55,443 nt of DNA from Fulvimonas soli (GTDB lineage: Bacteria; Pseudomonadota; Gammaproteobacteria; Xanthomonadales; Rhodanobacteraceae). A program made the position numbers and the translations under genes. The notes beneath the pieces are model-generated. The model was not told the DNA's origin and ran no database searches. It saw only the letters and a list, made by a program, of their open reading frames with translations. Location: contig NZ_QGHC01000015.1 of assembly GCF_003148905.1 (NCBI RefSeq), positions 1 to 55,443 on the forward strand, read 5' to 3'. The stretch's first letter is position 1. Each line of letters opens with the position of its first letter. Positions 1-8,893 of this stretch are shown piece by piece.

Positions 1-890
1 CGGAAGTCCGCCGTCTTCAGCTTGAGCACCACGCTACGCGCCACCCGCTGCGCCTCCCGCTGGTAGACCAACCAGGTCTTCTCGGCTAGGCGGTGCACGT
101 GCGGTTCGAGCTCGTCGAGCGTCAGGTCCCGCTCGAACGTGTCCTCGGAGGAGATCTGCATGGTGGGCCGGTTCGGCTGCACCGGGGCGTCGTCGATGCC
201 GCGCGACAGCTCGTGCAGGCGCAGGCCCCAGCGGCCGAAGCGCCGCTCGAGCTCGCCTGCGTCGCGGGCGCGCAGCTCGCCGACGGTGGCGATGCCGAGC
301 TCGACGAGCCGCGCCTCCATCACCTTGCCCACGCCGGGCAGGCGGGCGACCGGGAGCGGCGCGAGGAAGTCCAGTACCTGCTGCGGCCGGATCACGAACA
401 GCCCGTCGGGCTTGTTCCAGTCCGAGGCGATCTTGGCCAGGAACTTGTTCGGCGCGACGCCGGCGGAGGCGGTCAGGCCGGTTTCCTCGCGGATGGCCTG
501 GCGGATGGCCTCGGCGACGGCGGTGGCCGACGGCAGGCCGGATCGGCCCGCCGTGACGTCGAGGTAGGCCTCGTCCAGCGACAGCGGCTCGATGAGGTCG
601 GTGTGCCGGGCGAAGATCGCGCGCACCTGCCGCGACACCGCCTTGTAGCGCACGAAATCGGGCGGCACGAAGAGCGCCTGCGGGCACAGGCGCTCGGCGC
701 GCCGCGCCGGCATGGCCGAGCGCACGCCGAACCGGCGCGCCTCGTAGCTGGCGGCGCAGACCACCGATCGGGCGCCGCGCCAGGCCACCACTACCGGCCG
801 CCCGCGCAGGGCGGGATCGTCGCGCTGCTCCACCGATGCGTAGAACGCATCCATGTCGATGTGCACGATTTTGCGCGGTGGGGCGGGCAC
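1..890 (-). CDS. dinB: DNA polymerase IV (Y-family translesion polymerase), 3' part cut by window edge
   Basis: Error-prone lesion-bypass DNA polymerase. Read on the minus strand, the N-terminus carries the Y-family signature KIVHIDMDAFYASVEQ with the first catalytic Asp. Further on there is LSLDEAYLDVT with the second catalytic Asp-Glu pair, and the little-finger entry PGVGKVMEARL. About 296 codons are inside the window and the C-terminal roughly 60 residues lie to the left of base 1. The frame stays open upstream of the motif. I chose the GTG at 890-888 because family members start about ten residues before HIDMD, but GTG 866 is also possible. A LexA site was looked for by eye and none was obvious. 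The family call is confident; the start is not. Confidence 0.9.
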   Translation of the reverse strand, partial: MPAPPRKIVHIDMDAFYASVEQRDDPALRGRPVVVAWRGARSVVCAASYEARRFGVRSAMPARRAERLCPQALFVPPDFVRYKAVSRQVRAIFARHTDLIEPLSLDEAYLDVTAGRSGLPSATAVAEAIRQAIREETGLTASAGVAPNKFLAKIASDWNKPDGLFVIRPQQVLDFLAPLPVARLPGVGKVMEARLVELGIATVGELRARDAGELERRFGRWGLRLHELSRGIDDAPVQPNRPTMQISSEDTFERDLTLDELEPHVHRLAEKTWLVYQREAQRVARSVVLKLKTADF

Positions 891-1092
891 GCGGGGCAGT
901 ATCCGTACGGGGTCCGTCGATTCTAGTGGCGCGGCGCATCGCGGGCGGGCCGGCGGGGGCGTTCCCGGCGCTCCGGCCCGGTGGCGGAGCAAGTGCCATC
1001 CGTCGCCATGCGCGACGGGGATGGCAGGGGCGACCTCGCCACGCCGACACGCTATCGTTGGCGGACCCGCCGCGAGGAACGACGTGCAAGCC

Positions 1093-2421
1093 ATGAGCCA
1101 GGCCAATCCAAGCTACCTGCGCCGACTCGGCACCTGGGACGCCGCGATGATCGTGATCGGCGGCGTGATCGGCGCGGGCATCTTCCGCACGCCCGCCACC
1201 ATCGCCGAGCGCACCGGTACCGGCCTGCAGCTGCTGGCGCTGTGGACGGTGGGCGGCCTGCTCACCCTGGCCGGCGTGCTGTGCTACGCCGAGCTGGGCG
1301 CGCGGCGGCCGCAGGCGGGCGGCACCTACGTCTACCTGCGCGAGGCCTTCGGCAAGCTGCCGGCCTTCCTGTTCGGCTGGACCATGGCGCTGATCAACTA
1401 TCCCGGCAGCGTGGCCGCGGTGGCGACCACCTTCGCCGACTATTTCTGCGCCGCGCTCGGCCTGTCGGTGATCTTCGTCAAGCCGGTGGCGGTGGGGGCG
1501 ATCAGCTTCATCGTCGGCATCAACCTGTTCGGCATCCGCGCCGGTGCCTGGGTGCAGAACATCTTCACCGTGCTCAAGCTGGCGGCGATCGCGCTGCTGG
1601 TGACGGTCGGGCTGGTGCTGTCGCACGGGCACCTGGGCGCCGTGCTGGCGAGCGACCCGCCGCGCCCGGTGCCGCCGGGCGCGCTGTTCGGCGCGCTGCT
1701 GCCGGTGCTGTTCACCTACGGCGGCTTCCACTACCTCAACGACCTGGCCGGCGAGGTGCGCGAGCCGCAGCGCACGCTGCCGCGCGCGCTGGGGCTGGGC
1801 ATGCTCGGCGTGATGATTTGCTACGTGCTGGCCAACCTCGCCTACCTGGCCGGGCTGGGCCACGAGGGCCTGGCGGCCAGCCACGCCCCGGCGGCCGACC
1901 TGATGCAGCGGCTGTTCGGCGCGAAGGGCGCCACGCTGATCGCGCTGGGCATCGCCTGCTCGACCTTCGGCTACTGCAACATCGCCATCGCCGGCGGCGC
2001 GCGCGTGCTGCAGACGATGGGCGCGGACGGCATGTTCTTCTCCGCGGTGGGCCGCATCGAGCCGCAGAGCCGCGCGCCGCAGGTGGCGCTGGCCACGCTG
2101 GGCGCGTGGGCGATCGTGCTCACGCTCTCGGGCAGCTTCGGGCAGCTGCTCGACTACACCACGGTGGGCGAATGGCTGGCGCATGCCTTCGGCATCGCCA
2201 CGCTGTTCTGGTACCGGCGCCACCTGCGCGGGCAGCCCTCGCCCTACCAGGTGCCGCTGTATCCGTGGCTGCCGCTGCTGTTCGTGGGCACGGTGCTCGG
2301 CGTGATCGCGGCCACGGCGATCAGCAACCCGCGCGATGCCGGCATGAGCCTGCTGATCATCGCGCTGGGCGTGCCGGCCTACTACGGCTGGCGCTGGCTG
2401 GAGCGGCAGGCGGCCGGATGA
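1093..2421 (+). CDS. APC-superfamily amino acid permease
   Basis: Inner-membrane amino acid transporter of the APC superfamily, 442 residues. The N-terminus has the diagnostic first-helix motif GGVIGAGIFRTP, followed by about twelve hydrophobic segments. The conserved loop between helices 2 and 3 (CYAELGARRPQAGGTYVYLREAFG) is present. The ATG at 1093 fits the family start better than upstream in-frame codons. The stop overlaps the next possible start (ATGA at 2418-2421), so it may be co-transcribed with the glycoside hydrolase behind it. The substrate cannot be told from sequence; LAT-like and cationic amino acid permeases share these motifs. Confidence 0.85.
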   Translation: MSQANPSYLRRLGTWDAAMIVIGGVIGAGIFRTPATIAERTGTGLQLLALWTVGGLLTLAGVLCYAELGARRPQAGGTYVYLREAFGKLPAFLFGWTMALINYPGSVAAVATTFADYFCAALGLSVIFVKPVAVGAISFIVGINLFGIRAGAWVQNIFTVLKLAAIALLVTVGLVLSHGHLGAVLASDPPRPVPPGALFGALLPVLFTYGGFHYLNDLAGEVREPQRTLPRALGLGMLGVMICYVLANLAYLAGLGHEGLAASHAPAADLMQRLFGAKGATLIALGIACSTFGYCNIAIAGGARVLQTMGADGMFFSAVGRIEPQSRAPQVALATLGAWAIVLTLSGSFGQLLDYTTVGEWLAHAFGIATLFWYRRHLRGQPSPYQVPLYPWLPLLFVGTVLGVIAATAISNPRDAGMSLLIIALGVPAYYGWRWLERQAAG

Positions 2422-2471
2422 GGGCGCCGCGCTCCGGCGTCGCGGCTTGCGCCGGGGCGTTCCGGTGCGCC

Positions 2472-4628
2472 ATGGCGCGCGGTCGGCGCACGGCCCTGCG
2501 ATGGGCGCTGCTCGCCGCGGCGATGGGCTGCGCGCTGCCCGCGCCGGCGCAACGCTTGCTGTTCGACGCATCGGCGGCGAAGCCCGCGGCGCGGCTGGCC
2601 CTGTCGCACGTGCAGGCGAAGGCGGTGGCCGTGTCGCCGGGGCCGCCGTTGCGCCGCTACACCTTCCAGCCCGCTCCTGCGCCGCAGCTCGGCCTGGCTC
2701 CACCGGAGGGCGACTGGGACTGGACCGGCCAGGGCGAACTGCGCATCCAGCTGCAGAACGCGATGCCGTGGGCGCTGACGCTGACCGTCGAGGTCGACGG
2801 CGCCGACCCGTCGCAGCGCCTGCGCGCCATCGTGGCCCTGCCGGCCGGCCCCGCGCAGACGCTGGTGCTGCCGCTGCGGGCCGTCTCGCCGCGGGCGTTC
2901 GGCATGCAGGCGGGCCCGGCCTGGCCGTTCGAGGCGCAGGGACAGCGCCTGCTGCTGGCCGCCACCGTGGAGGGCACGCTCGACCTGCGCCACGTGCGCG
3001 CGCTGCGGCTGGGCATGCCGGCCCCGAACGCGCCGCAGGACGTGCTGCTCGGCCGCATCGGCACGGCGCCGGGCGAGGCCGCGCTGCACGCGGCCTATGC
3101 CGGCATCGTCGATGCCTACGGCCAGTCCACGCGCGGCGACTGGCCGGAGAAGATCGCCGACGACGCGACCCTGCGCGCCGCGCATGCGCGCGAGGACGCC
3201 GCACTGGCGCAGGCGGCGCGGCCGTCCGGCCTGGACCGCTACGGCGGACGTCCAGACGTCCGTGGCCTCGACGCCACCGGCTGGTTCCGCGCGCAGAAGG
3301 CCCAGGGCCGCTGGTGGCTGGTGACGCCGGAAGGCCACGCCTTCTTCTCGCTGGGCGTGAACGCGGTGAACGACGACGGCGGGCGCAGCCATGTCGAGGG
3401 ACGCGAGTTCATGTTCCGCAGCCTGCCGGCGGCCGCCGGGGCATGGCGGGCGTTCCACGGCCGCGACGCGGAAGGCGCCGGCGGGCTGGGCGCGCGCGCC
3501 GGGCTCGGCTACGGCCGGGGCGCCTGGTTCGACTTCTATGCGGCCAACCTGTACCGCGCGGATGGCGCGGACTGGCTGGCCGCATGGCGCCGGCGCGCGC
3601 TGGACCGGCTCGCCGCCTGGGGCTTCAACACGCTGGGCGACTGGAGCGATCCGGCGCTCGGCCGGGCGCACCGCCTGCCGTACACGCGCGCGGTGGAGAT
3701 CGAGGGCACGTTCGGCAACGTCTCGACCGGCTACGACTGGTGGGGCCGCATGCCCGACCCATTCGACCCGAGCTTCGCGCAGGCGGCCGACGCGGCCGCG
3801 GCGAAGGCGGCGGAGGGCGTGCGCGACGACCCCTGGCTGCTCGGCTACTTCGCCGACAACGAGCTGGCCTGGGCCGCGCCGGGCCCGCAGGGGCGCTGGG
3901 CGCTGGCGCAGGGCACGCTGCGCGGCGAGCCGCGCAGCCACGCCAAGCGGGCGTTCATCGCGCAGCTTGAGGCCAAGTACGGCGAACCGGCGAGGCTCGC
4001 CGCGGCATGGGGCATCGCGCTGCCTTCGTGGCAGGCACTCGCGCCGGCGGGCTTCGCGGCGCCCCTGCCGGACGCGGCGCATCCGGCGATCGCCGCCGAC
4101 TACGCGGCCTGGCTCGCCCGCTATGCGGACGCCTATTTCGGCACCGTGGCCGCGGCGATCCGCCGGCACGATCCGCACCACCTGTTCCTGGGCGGCCGCT
4201 TCGCGCTGGCCACGCCGGAGGCGGTGGCCGCCTGCGCGCGGCATTGCGACGTGCTGAGCTTCAATGCCTACGCCGACCTGCCGCAGCACGCGCTGGACAT
4301 GACCCTGCTGCGCCGGCTCGACCGCCCCGTGCTGCTCACCGAGTTCCACTTCGGCTCGGACGATCGCGGCCCGTTCGGCAAGGGCGTGGTGCCGGTGTGG
4401 AACGAGGCGCAGCGCGGCGAGGCATATGCGCGCTACCTCGCCGCCGCGGCGGGCGAGCCGCTGGTGGTCGGCGCGCACTGGTTCGAGTATGTCGACCAGC
4501 CGGTCACCGGCCGCTTGCTCGACGGCGAGAACAGCCACGTCGGGCTGGTCGGCATCACCGACATCCCGTTCGGTGGCTTCGTCGAGGCGGTGCGGGCCGC
4601 CAACGCGCGCGCTGCGTCGGGACGTTGA
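2472..4628 (+). CDS. secreted clan GH-A glycoside hydrolase, agarase/GH42-GH50-like
   Basis: Predicted exported glycoside hydrolase of 718 residues. Residues 1-27 form a signal peptide ending at PAPAQ. An N-terminal beta-rich domain to about residue 250 is followed by a TIM-barrel-like domain opened by GRWWLVTPEGHAFFSLGVN (about 280-300), a phrase typical of beta-agarase-like GH50 enzymes. The probable acid/base is the Glu of YFADNELAW (about 465) and the nucleophile is the Glu of LLTEFHFG (about 622). These two Glu positions fit clan GH-A. Agar as substrate is not implied; proteins of this type in soil bacteria often have unknown substrates. An alternative start at 2418 overlaps the permease stop; 2472 gives the cleaner signal peptide. 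Confidence 0.75.
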   Translation: MARGRRTALRWALLAAAMGCALPAPAQRLLFDASAAKPAARLALSHVQAKAVAVSPGPPLRRYTFQPAPAPQLGLAPPEGDWDWTGQGELRIQLQNAMPWALTLTVEVDGADPSQRLRAIVALPAGPAQTLVLPLRAVSPRAFGMQAGPAWPFEAQGQRLLLAATVEGTLDLRHVRALRLGMPAPNAPQDVLLGRIGTAPGEAALHAAYAGIVDAYGQSTRGDWPEKIADDATLRAAHAREDAALAQAARPSGLDRYGGRPDVRGLDATGWFRAQKAQGRWWLVTPEGHAFFSLGVNAVNDDGGRSHVEGREFMFRSLPAAAGAWRAFHGRDAEGAGGLGARAGLGYGRGAWFDFYAANLYRADGADWLAAWRRRALDRLAAWGFNTLGDWSDPALGRAHRLPYTRAVEIEGTFGNVSTGYDWWGRMPDPFDPSFAQAADAAAAKAAEGVRDDPWLLGYFADNELAWAAPGPQGRWALAQGTLRGEPRSHAKRAFIAQLEAKYGEPARLAAAWGIALPSWQALAPAGFAAPLPDAAHPAIAADYAAWLARYADAYFGTVAAAIRRHDPHHLFLGGRFALATPEAVAACARHCDVLSFNAYADLPQHALDMTLLRRLDRPVLLTEFHFGSDDRGPFGKGVVPVWNEAQRGEAYARYLAAAAGEPLVVGAHWFEYVDQPVTGRLLDGENSHVGLVGITDIPFGGFVEAVRAANARAASGR

Positions 4629-4712
4629 GCTCGGCTTCGCACGGCAGAAGACGCGGGGCGCGCGCCATTTCCGTCCAGCGCGGCGGTAGCCGCAGCTTGG
4701 CCGAGGCCGGCG

Positions 4713-6056
4713 TCAGCGCGGCTTGCGTTCGCGCCGGCGGTGCTCGCCCTCCGCCATCGCCTTGAAGCGGTTGAGCGACTGCAGCCACAGCGCGTTGGTG
4801 TCGGCCTCGTTCTCGCTGTCCGCCTCGGGGATGCGGTTGAACGGGATGCGCATCGGCGCGGCGTCGTATTTCAGCGCGGTCTGCGTGCTGGCGGGGTAGA
4901 CCTTGTTGAAGCCGAACCTGGCGTTGATGCGGTCCACCACCGCGTCGACCCCGCGCTGCCGCCGCGCCGGCGCGAACAGCGAGCCGCTGGTCTGCGCCCG
5001 CGCGGCGAGGCGATGCAGCGTCACGCTGACCGACAGCGGCACGGCGCGCGGCCCGGGCAGCAGGCGGCCGGGCCTGCGCCCGCCGTCGAGCGCGAGGTTG
5101 AGCAGGCGCAGCAGCTCGCGGCTGTCGTCGGTGGGGTCGAAGGCGAGGGCGCCGTTCCAGCGCTCCTCGTGGCCGACGAAGCGGATGTGCACGTCCATCG
5201 CGCCGGCCAGCAGCCCGTCGCGGCGCAGCCGCATCGCCGCCTTCACCAGCAGCTTCTTGAGCACCGCCAGCGCGCCCTCGGGCGTGCGCAGCTCGGGGCC
5301 GAGCACGTGCGAGTGGCCGAGCGAGCCGCGCCGGGTGGGCGCGGCCGGCAGCCAGGCGCCGCGCAGCAGGCCCCACATGCGTTCGCCCTCGATGCCGCCC
5401 CAGGCGTGGCGCAGGGTCGATTTCGGTGCGGCGGCGAGCTCGGCCACGGTGCGGATGCCGTCCGCGTTGAGCCGTGCCTCCATCGAGGCGCCGATGCCGC
5501 ACAGGTCGCGCAGCGCCAGGCCGTGCAGCGCCTGCGGCAGGTCGGCCTGCTCGATCACGGTGAGGCCGTCGGGCTTGACCATGTCCGCGGCGGTCTTGGC
5601 CAGGAAGGGGTTGGGCGCGATGCCGATCGAGCAGCGGATCGCGCCGCCGGGCGCCGCCTTCGCGATCTCCGCCTTCACCTGCCGCGCGATGCGCTCGGCC
5701 TCCTCGCGGCGGCGCTGGCGGCCGACCAGCTCGCAGGCCATCTCGTCGATCGAGCCGACGTGGGCGATCGGGATGGCGCGGTCGATCGCCTGCTTCAGCC
5801 GCTCGTGCCACTGGACGTACAGCTTCGGCCGCGCGGTCACGATGACGATCTCCGGGCAGCGCTCGCGCGCCTCGCGCACCAGCGTGCCGGTGCCCACGCC
5901 GCGGGCCTTGGCCTCGTAGCTGGCGGCGATCAGGCTGGTCGTTTCCGCGTCCACCGGCGCCACGCCCACCGGCCGGCCGCGCAGCACCGGCGCCTCGTGC
6001 TGCTCGATCGAGGCGAAGTAGCTGTTGAAGTCGACGAACAGGCTGCGCAGGCTCAT
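4713..6056 (-). CDS. divergent Y-family DNA polymerase-like protein
   Basis: Second Y-family polymerase-like protein in the window, 447 residues. The N-terminus LFVDFNSYFASIEQ corresponds to the DinB VDMDAFYASVEQ motif and keeps the first catalytic Asp. GSIDEMACEL supplies the second Asp-Glu pair, so the three metal ligands look intact, unlike ImuB proteins. CSIGIAPNPFLAKTAADMVKPDG matches the palm/thumb signature. The C-terminal little finger is longer than in DinB. The ATG at 6056 was chosen because VDFNSYFAS follows within eight residues; an upstream ATG would add 18 Arg/Pro-rich residues. This group is often labelled 'ImpB' in databases, which refers to UV-repair ImpB and not to type VI secretion. 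Confidence 0.8.
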   Translation of the reverse strand: MSLRSLFVDFNSYFASIEQHEAPVLRGRPVGVAPVDAETTSLIAASYEAKARGVGTGTLVREARERCPEIVIVTARPKLYVQWHERLKQAIDRAIPIAHVGSIDEMACELVGRQRRREEAERIARQVKAEIAKAAPGGAIRCSIGIAPNPFLAKTAADMVKPDGLTVIEQADLPQALHGLALRDLCGIGASMEARLNADGIRTVAELAAAPKSTLRHAWGGIEGERMWGLLRGAWLPAAPTRRGSLGHSHVLGPELRTPEGALAVLKKLLVKAAMRLRRDGLLAGAMDVHIRFVGHEERWNGALAFDPTDDSRELLRLLNLALDGGRRPGRLLPGPRAVPLSVSVTLHRLAARAQTSGSLFAPARRQRGVDAVVDRINARFGFNKVYPASTQTALKYDAAPMRIPFNRIPEADSENEADTNALWLQSLNRFKAMAEGEHRRRERKPR

Positions 6057-6198
6057 GGGACGGTCCGGGCGCGGTGGTATAGCTTGCGCCCGTCTCGCCG
6101 CGGGAGACAAACCGGCGTCCCGCGCGGCGATCGGCTAGGATCGCCGCCAGGCCGGCGCGGGGGCGCACGGCGACTTCGGCGAGAGGGGGGACACGACG

Positions 6199-6630
6199 AT
6201 GGCGAGCTTGGGCGTGCTGGCCGGCATGGGAATGCTGGGCCTGCTGGGAATGGTGGTGGTCAGCTTGCTGGTGGGCGCGCTGCTGCTCAGCCTGGCCTAC
6301 CGCATCGTGGTCGGCACCCTGCCGTCTTACCTGACGGCGCTGGGCACCGTGCTGGTGGGCGGCATCGCCGGCTGGGTGGCGGCGCTGGTGCTGCGCGTGC
6401 TACTGCACACCGGCGGCGGCCTGCTGGCCGTGCCCGTGCATTTCCTGGCCGGCGCCGCGGCGGTCCACTTCATGCTGCCCGCGCCGACCGGCACGCGGCT
6501 GGACTTCGGCAAGGCCTGCCTGGTGCAGCTGCTCTACCTGGTGATGTTCATCGCGCTCGGCATCGTCGCCGGGCTCGTGCTCAGCGTGCTGTTCGGCGGC
6601 GCATTGCTGGCCGGGATGCACCACGGCTGA
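6199..6630 (+). CDS. hypothetical four-helix membrane protein
   Basis: A 143-residue protein that I do not recognise. Four hydrophobic segments cover almost all of it: about 5-35, 42-68, 75-92 and 108-138. The loop after helix 3 (PAPTGTRLDFGKAC) is the only polar stretch of note. A GAGAGGGGGG purine run a few bases before the ATG is a strong ribosome binding site and supports the start. It is transcribed divergently from the Y-family polymerase gene and converges on the small membrane protein gene to its right. No function is proposed. Confidence 0.6.
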   Translation: MASLGVLAGMGMLGLLGMVVVSLLVGALLLSLAYRIVVGTLPSYLTALGTVLVGGIAGWVAALVLRVLLHTGGGLLAVPVHFLAGAAAVHFMLPAPTGTRLDFGKACLVQLLYLVMFIALGIVAGLVLSVLFGGALLAGMHHG

Positions 6631-6648
6631 GGCCGCCGGCGCGGTGGC

Positions 6649-7059
6649 CTAGCCGGCCAGGCTGGTCGCCGCGCCGAAGCCGATCGCCGTCACCGCGGCC
6701 ACCGCCATGCAGGCGCTGGCCAGGCGGATGCGCCGCGCGTCCGCGCGCGGCACCAGCCGCCACAGCAGCAGCGCGCCGAGCAGCATGTCGAGCACCAGCG
6801 CCAGGCGCAGCGGCGTGGAGGCGATCAGCGCGACGTAGGGCGGCCTGAGCATGCCCTCGTGCGCGGCCACGCCGACGACCAGCAGCATGCCGGCCAGGCT
6901 CCACAGCAGGCAGGCCAGGTAGACGCGGTTGAACACCACGTTGCAGCGCTCGGCCCAGCGCAGCACGGCCCAGGCGACCAGGGCGAAGAACAGCGCGAAG
7001 ATCGAGCCGTACAGCACCCACCACAGCAGGCTGCCGAGCAGGGCGAGCAGGTTGCTCAT
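6649..7059 (-). CDS. hypothetical small membrane protein
   Basis: A 136-residue protein of unknown function with about four predicted transmembrane helices (10-35, 45-65, 75-100 and 110-132). The start ATG overlaps the stop of the Mpo1-like gene upstream by four bases (ATGA), which indicates translational coupling and supports the chosen start. The partner is a membrane protein as well, so the pair may act together, but nothing in the sequence shows how. Confidence 0.6.
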   Translation of the reverse strand: MSNLLALLGSLLWWVLYGSIFALFFALVAWAVLRWAERCNVVFNRVYLACLLWSLAGMLLVVGVAAHEGMLRPPYVALIASTPLRLALVLDMLLGALLLWRLVPRADARRIRLASACMAVAAVTAIGFGAATSLAG

Positions 7060-7526
7060 GCGCCCGCCCTGAAGCCGAGCCGGCGCAGCAGCTTCTCCAT
7101 CAGCCAGGCCGGGCCGACCAGCAGGTAGGACAGGTCGGTGAAGAAGCTCGGCCGCCGGCCTTCGTAGTGGTGGCCGACGAACTGGCCGATCCAGGCCAGC
7201 ACGAACACGGCGACCGCCAGCCAGCGCAGATGGACCGCGCCGAGCACGCCGTACAGCCAGCCGGTGAACAGCCCCAGCAGCGCGAAGGCGAGCAGCAGCG
7301 CCAGGCCCAGCCGGCGCGACAGCCGGTAGTACCAGACGAAGGCCAGGAACATCGCCAGCACCGCCCAGGCGCCGGGCTTGGCCCAGGCCGGCGGCACCGG
7401 CACGGTCCACAGCAGGGCGATCACCGTCCACACGATCGGCGGCACGCACAGCCAGTGCAGCCGCTGGTTGATCGGGTTCCGGTGGTCGGCGCTGTAGCTG
7501 TCCAGCCAGTCCTGCATGGTGCGCAT
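7056..7526 (-). CDS. Mpo1-like / DUF962 membrane protein
   Basis: A 156-residue inner-membrane protein of the DUF962 (YGL010w/Mpo1-like) family. The hallmark opening, MQDWLDSYSADHRNPINQRLHWLCVPP, has the conserved His and Asn residues, followed by four hydrophobic segments. Near the end a second conserved block, IGQFVGHHYEGRRPSFFTDLSYLLVGPAW, adds the His pair that in yeast Mpo1 binds iron for dioxygenation of 2-hydroxy fatty acids. Enzymatic activity of the bacterial members is an inference from that homology. A GGGGGA motif precedes the ATG at 7526; a second ATG lies at 7517. Confidence 0.75.
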   Translation of the reverse strand: MRTMQDWLDSYSADHRNPINQRLHWLCVPPIVWTVIALLWTVPVPPAWAKPGAWAVLAMFLAFVWYYRLSRRLGLALLLAFALLGLFTGWLYGVLGAVHLRWLAVAVFVLAWIGQFVGHHYEGRRPSFFTDLSYLLVGPAWLMEKLLRRLGFRAGA

Positions 7527-7554
7527 GGCGATGTCCCCCGCGTGTGGTGAAGCC

Positions 7555-8451
7555 TCAGTCGAGCCGGATGCCGGCGAGTCGCTGCAGCGCCTCGGCGTAC
7601 TTCGCCGCGGTGCCGGCGATCACCCCGGCGGGAATATGCGGCCCCGGCGCGCGCTTGTTCCAGTCCAGCGTCTCCAGGTAGTCGCGCACGAACTGCTTGT
7701 CGTAGCTCGGCGGGCTGATGCCCACGCGGTACTGGTCGGCGGGCCAGAAGCGCGAGGAGTCGGGCGTGAGCATCTCGTCCATCACGTAGAGCCGGCCGTC
7801 CGCGTCGGTGCCGAACTCGAACTTGGTGTCGGCGATGATGATGCCGCGCTCGGCGGCGTAGGCGGCGGCCCAGCGGTAGATCGCCAGCGTGGCGTCGCGC
7901 ACCTGGCTCGCCAGCTCGAGGCCGACGGCGTCCACCACCGCGTCGAAGCTGACGTTCTCGTCGTGGTCGCCCACCGCGGCCTTGGTGGACGGCGTGAAGA
8001 TCGGCTCGGGCAGTTGCTCCGCCTGCCGCAGGCCCGCCGGCAGCCGGATGCCGCACAGCGCGCCGGTGGCCTGGTAGTCCTTCCAGCCGGAGCCGATCAG
8101 ATACCCGCGCGCGATCGCCTCCACCGGCACCGGCTTCAGGCGCCGCGCCACCACCGCGCGCTTCTCGTAGAGCTTCAGGTCGGTGCCCGGCGGCAGCACC
8201 TCGGCCAGCGGCACGTCGAGCAGGTGGTTGGGCACGATGTGCGCGGTCTTGCCGAACCAGAAGTTGGAGATCTGCGTGAGCATCTCGCCCTTGCCGGGGA
8301 TCGGGTCGGGCAGCACCACGTCGAAGGCGGACAGGCGGTCGGTGGCGACGATCAGCAGCCGCTCGCCGGGCAGCGCGTAGACGTCGCGGACCTTGCCGCG
8401 ATGGATCAGCTCGAGGCCGGGCAGGTCGGATTGCAGCAGGGTGGTGGGCAC
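7555..8451 (-). CDS. purC: phosphoribosylaminoimidazole-succinocarboxamide synthase (SAICAR synthetase)
   Basis: Cytosolic purine-biosynthesis enzyme that joins CAIR and aspartate using ATP to form SAICAR. The 298-residue protein is the length of the longer, yeast-like PurC type. Visible signatures are [39 protein letters not shown] near the N-terminus, then [17 protein letters not shown] and the active-site block [10 protein letters not shown] with [14 protein letters not shown]. All are collinear with the family. It is followed after 28 bases by the Mpo1-like gene on the same strand and is divergent from the cytochrome c gene. No PurR site was evident. Confidence 0.95.
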   Translation of the reverse strand: MPTTLLQSDLPGLELIHRGKVRDVYALPGERLLIVATDRLSAFDVVLPDPIPGKGEMLTQISNFWFGKTAHIVPNHLLDVPLAEVLPPGTDLKLYEKRAVVARRLKPVPVEAIARGYLIGSGWKDYQATGALCGIRLPAGLRQAEQLPEPIFTPSTKAAVGDHDENVSFDAVVDAVGLELASQVRDATLAIYRWAAAYAAERGIIIADTKFEFGTDADGRLYVMDEMLTPDSSRFWPADQYRVGISPPSYDKQFVRDYLETLDWNKRAPGPHIPAGVIAGTAAKYAEALQRLAGIRLD

Positions 8452-8575
8452 GGCGGGGTCCGGGGAGCGGCGGGAAGGCGTCCATTCTACCGGCAGGGAC
8501 CGCCGGCTGGCCGCCGGCGCCGGCGAGGCCGGCCGCGCTGCTAGAATCGGCCGCTCCCGATCCGACCCCTTGCCG

Positions 8576-8893
8576 ATGCGAGCTTCCCCGACCGCGGCGC
8601 TGCTGGCCGCCCTGCTGCCCCTCGCCGCCTCCGCGGCCGACGCGCCCGCCCGCCCGGCCCGGCTGGGCCTGTGCGCGGCCTGTCACGGCGAGACCGGCAT
8701 GGCGCAGGTCCCCGGCGCGCCCAACCTGGCCGGGCAGCGGCTGGACTACCTGCGCGAGGCGCTGAAGCAGTACCGCGACGGCCGCCGCGCCGCGCCGCTG
8801 ATGCGCGCGGCGATCGGCCCGGTCGGCGACGCCGACCTCGACGCCCTGGCGCGCTGGTACAGCGCGCAGACGCCCCAGGCGCCGCGCCCATGA
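8576..8893 (+). CDS. small periplasmic class I cytochrome c (c553-like)
   Basis: A 105-residue c-type cytochrome. Residues 1-21 are a signal peptide ending at ASA-AD. A single haem-binding CAACH lies at 33-37 and the likely axial Met at 76 in AAPLMRA. The phrase [21 protein letters not shown] is typical of the soluble cytochrome c553/c4-half family. It is an electron carrier, probably periplasmic; the partner is not encoded nearby. The stop overlaps the djlA-like start (ATGA), so the two are coupled. It is short for the family but complete. Confidence 0.85.
   Translation: MRASPTAALLAALLPLAASAADAPARPARLGLCAACHGETGMAQVPGAPNLAGQRLDYLREALKQYRDGRRAAPLMRAAIGPVGDADLDALARWYSAQTPQAPRP

Noticed and set aside
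34-3204. Minus-strand frame of more than 1000 codons across dinB, permease and hydrolase
   Set aside because: Composition is Arg/Ala/Pro-rich without motifs and it covers three well-supported genes in other frames; a result of high GC.
981-4628. Very long plus-strand frame of about 1215 codons starting near 981
   Set aside because: Its first part is an Arg/Ala-rich shadow of the permease in another frame. Only the section from about 2418 or 2472 onward is a real protein, the glycoside hydrolase.
4713-6056. Annotation as a type VI secretion ImpB protein
   Set aside because: The Y-family polymerase motifs are clear. The name clash comes from the UV-protection ImpB/MucB/SamB family.
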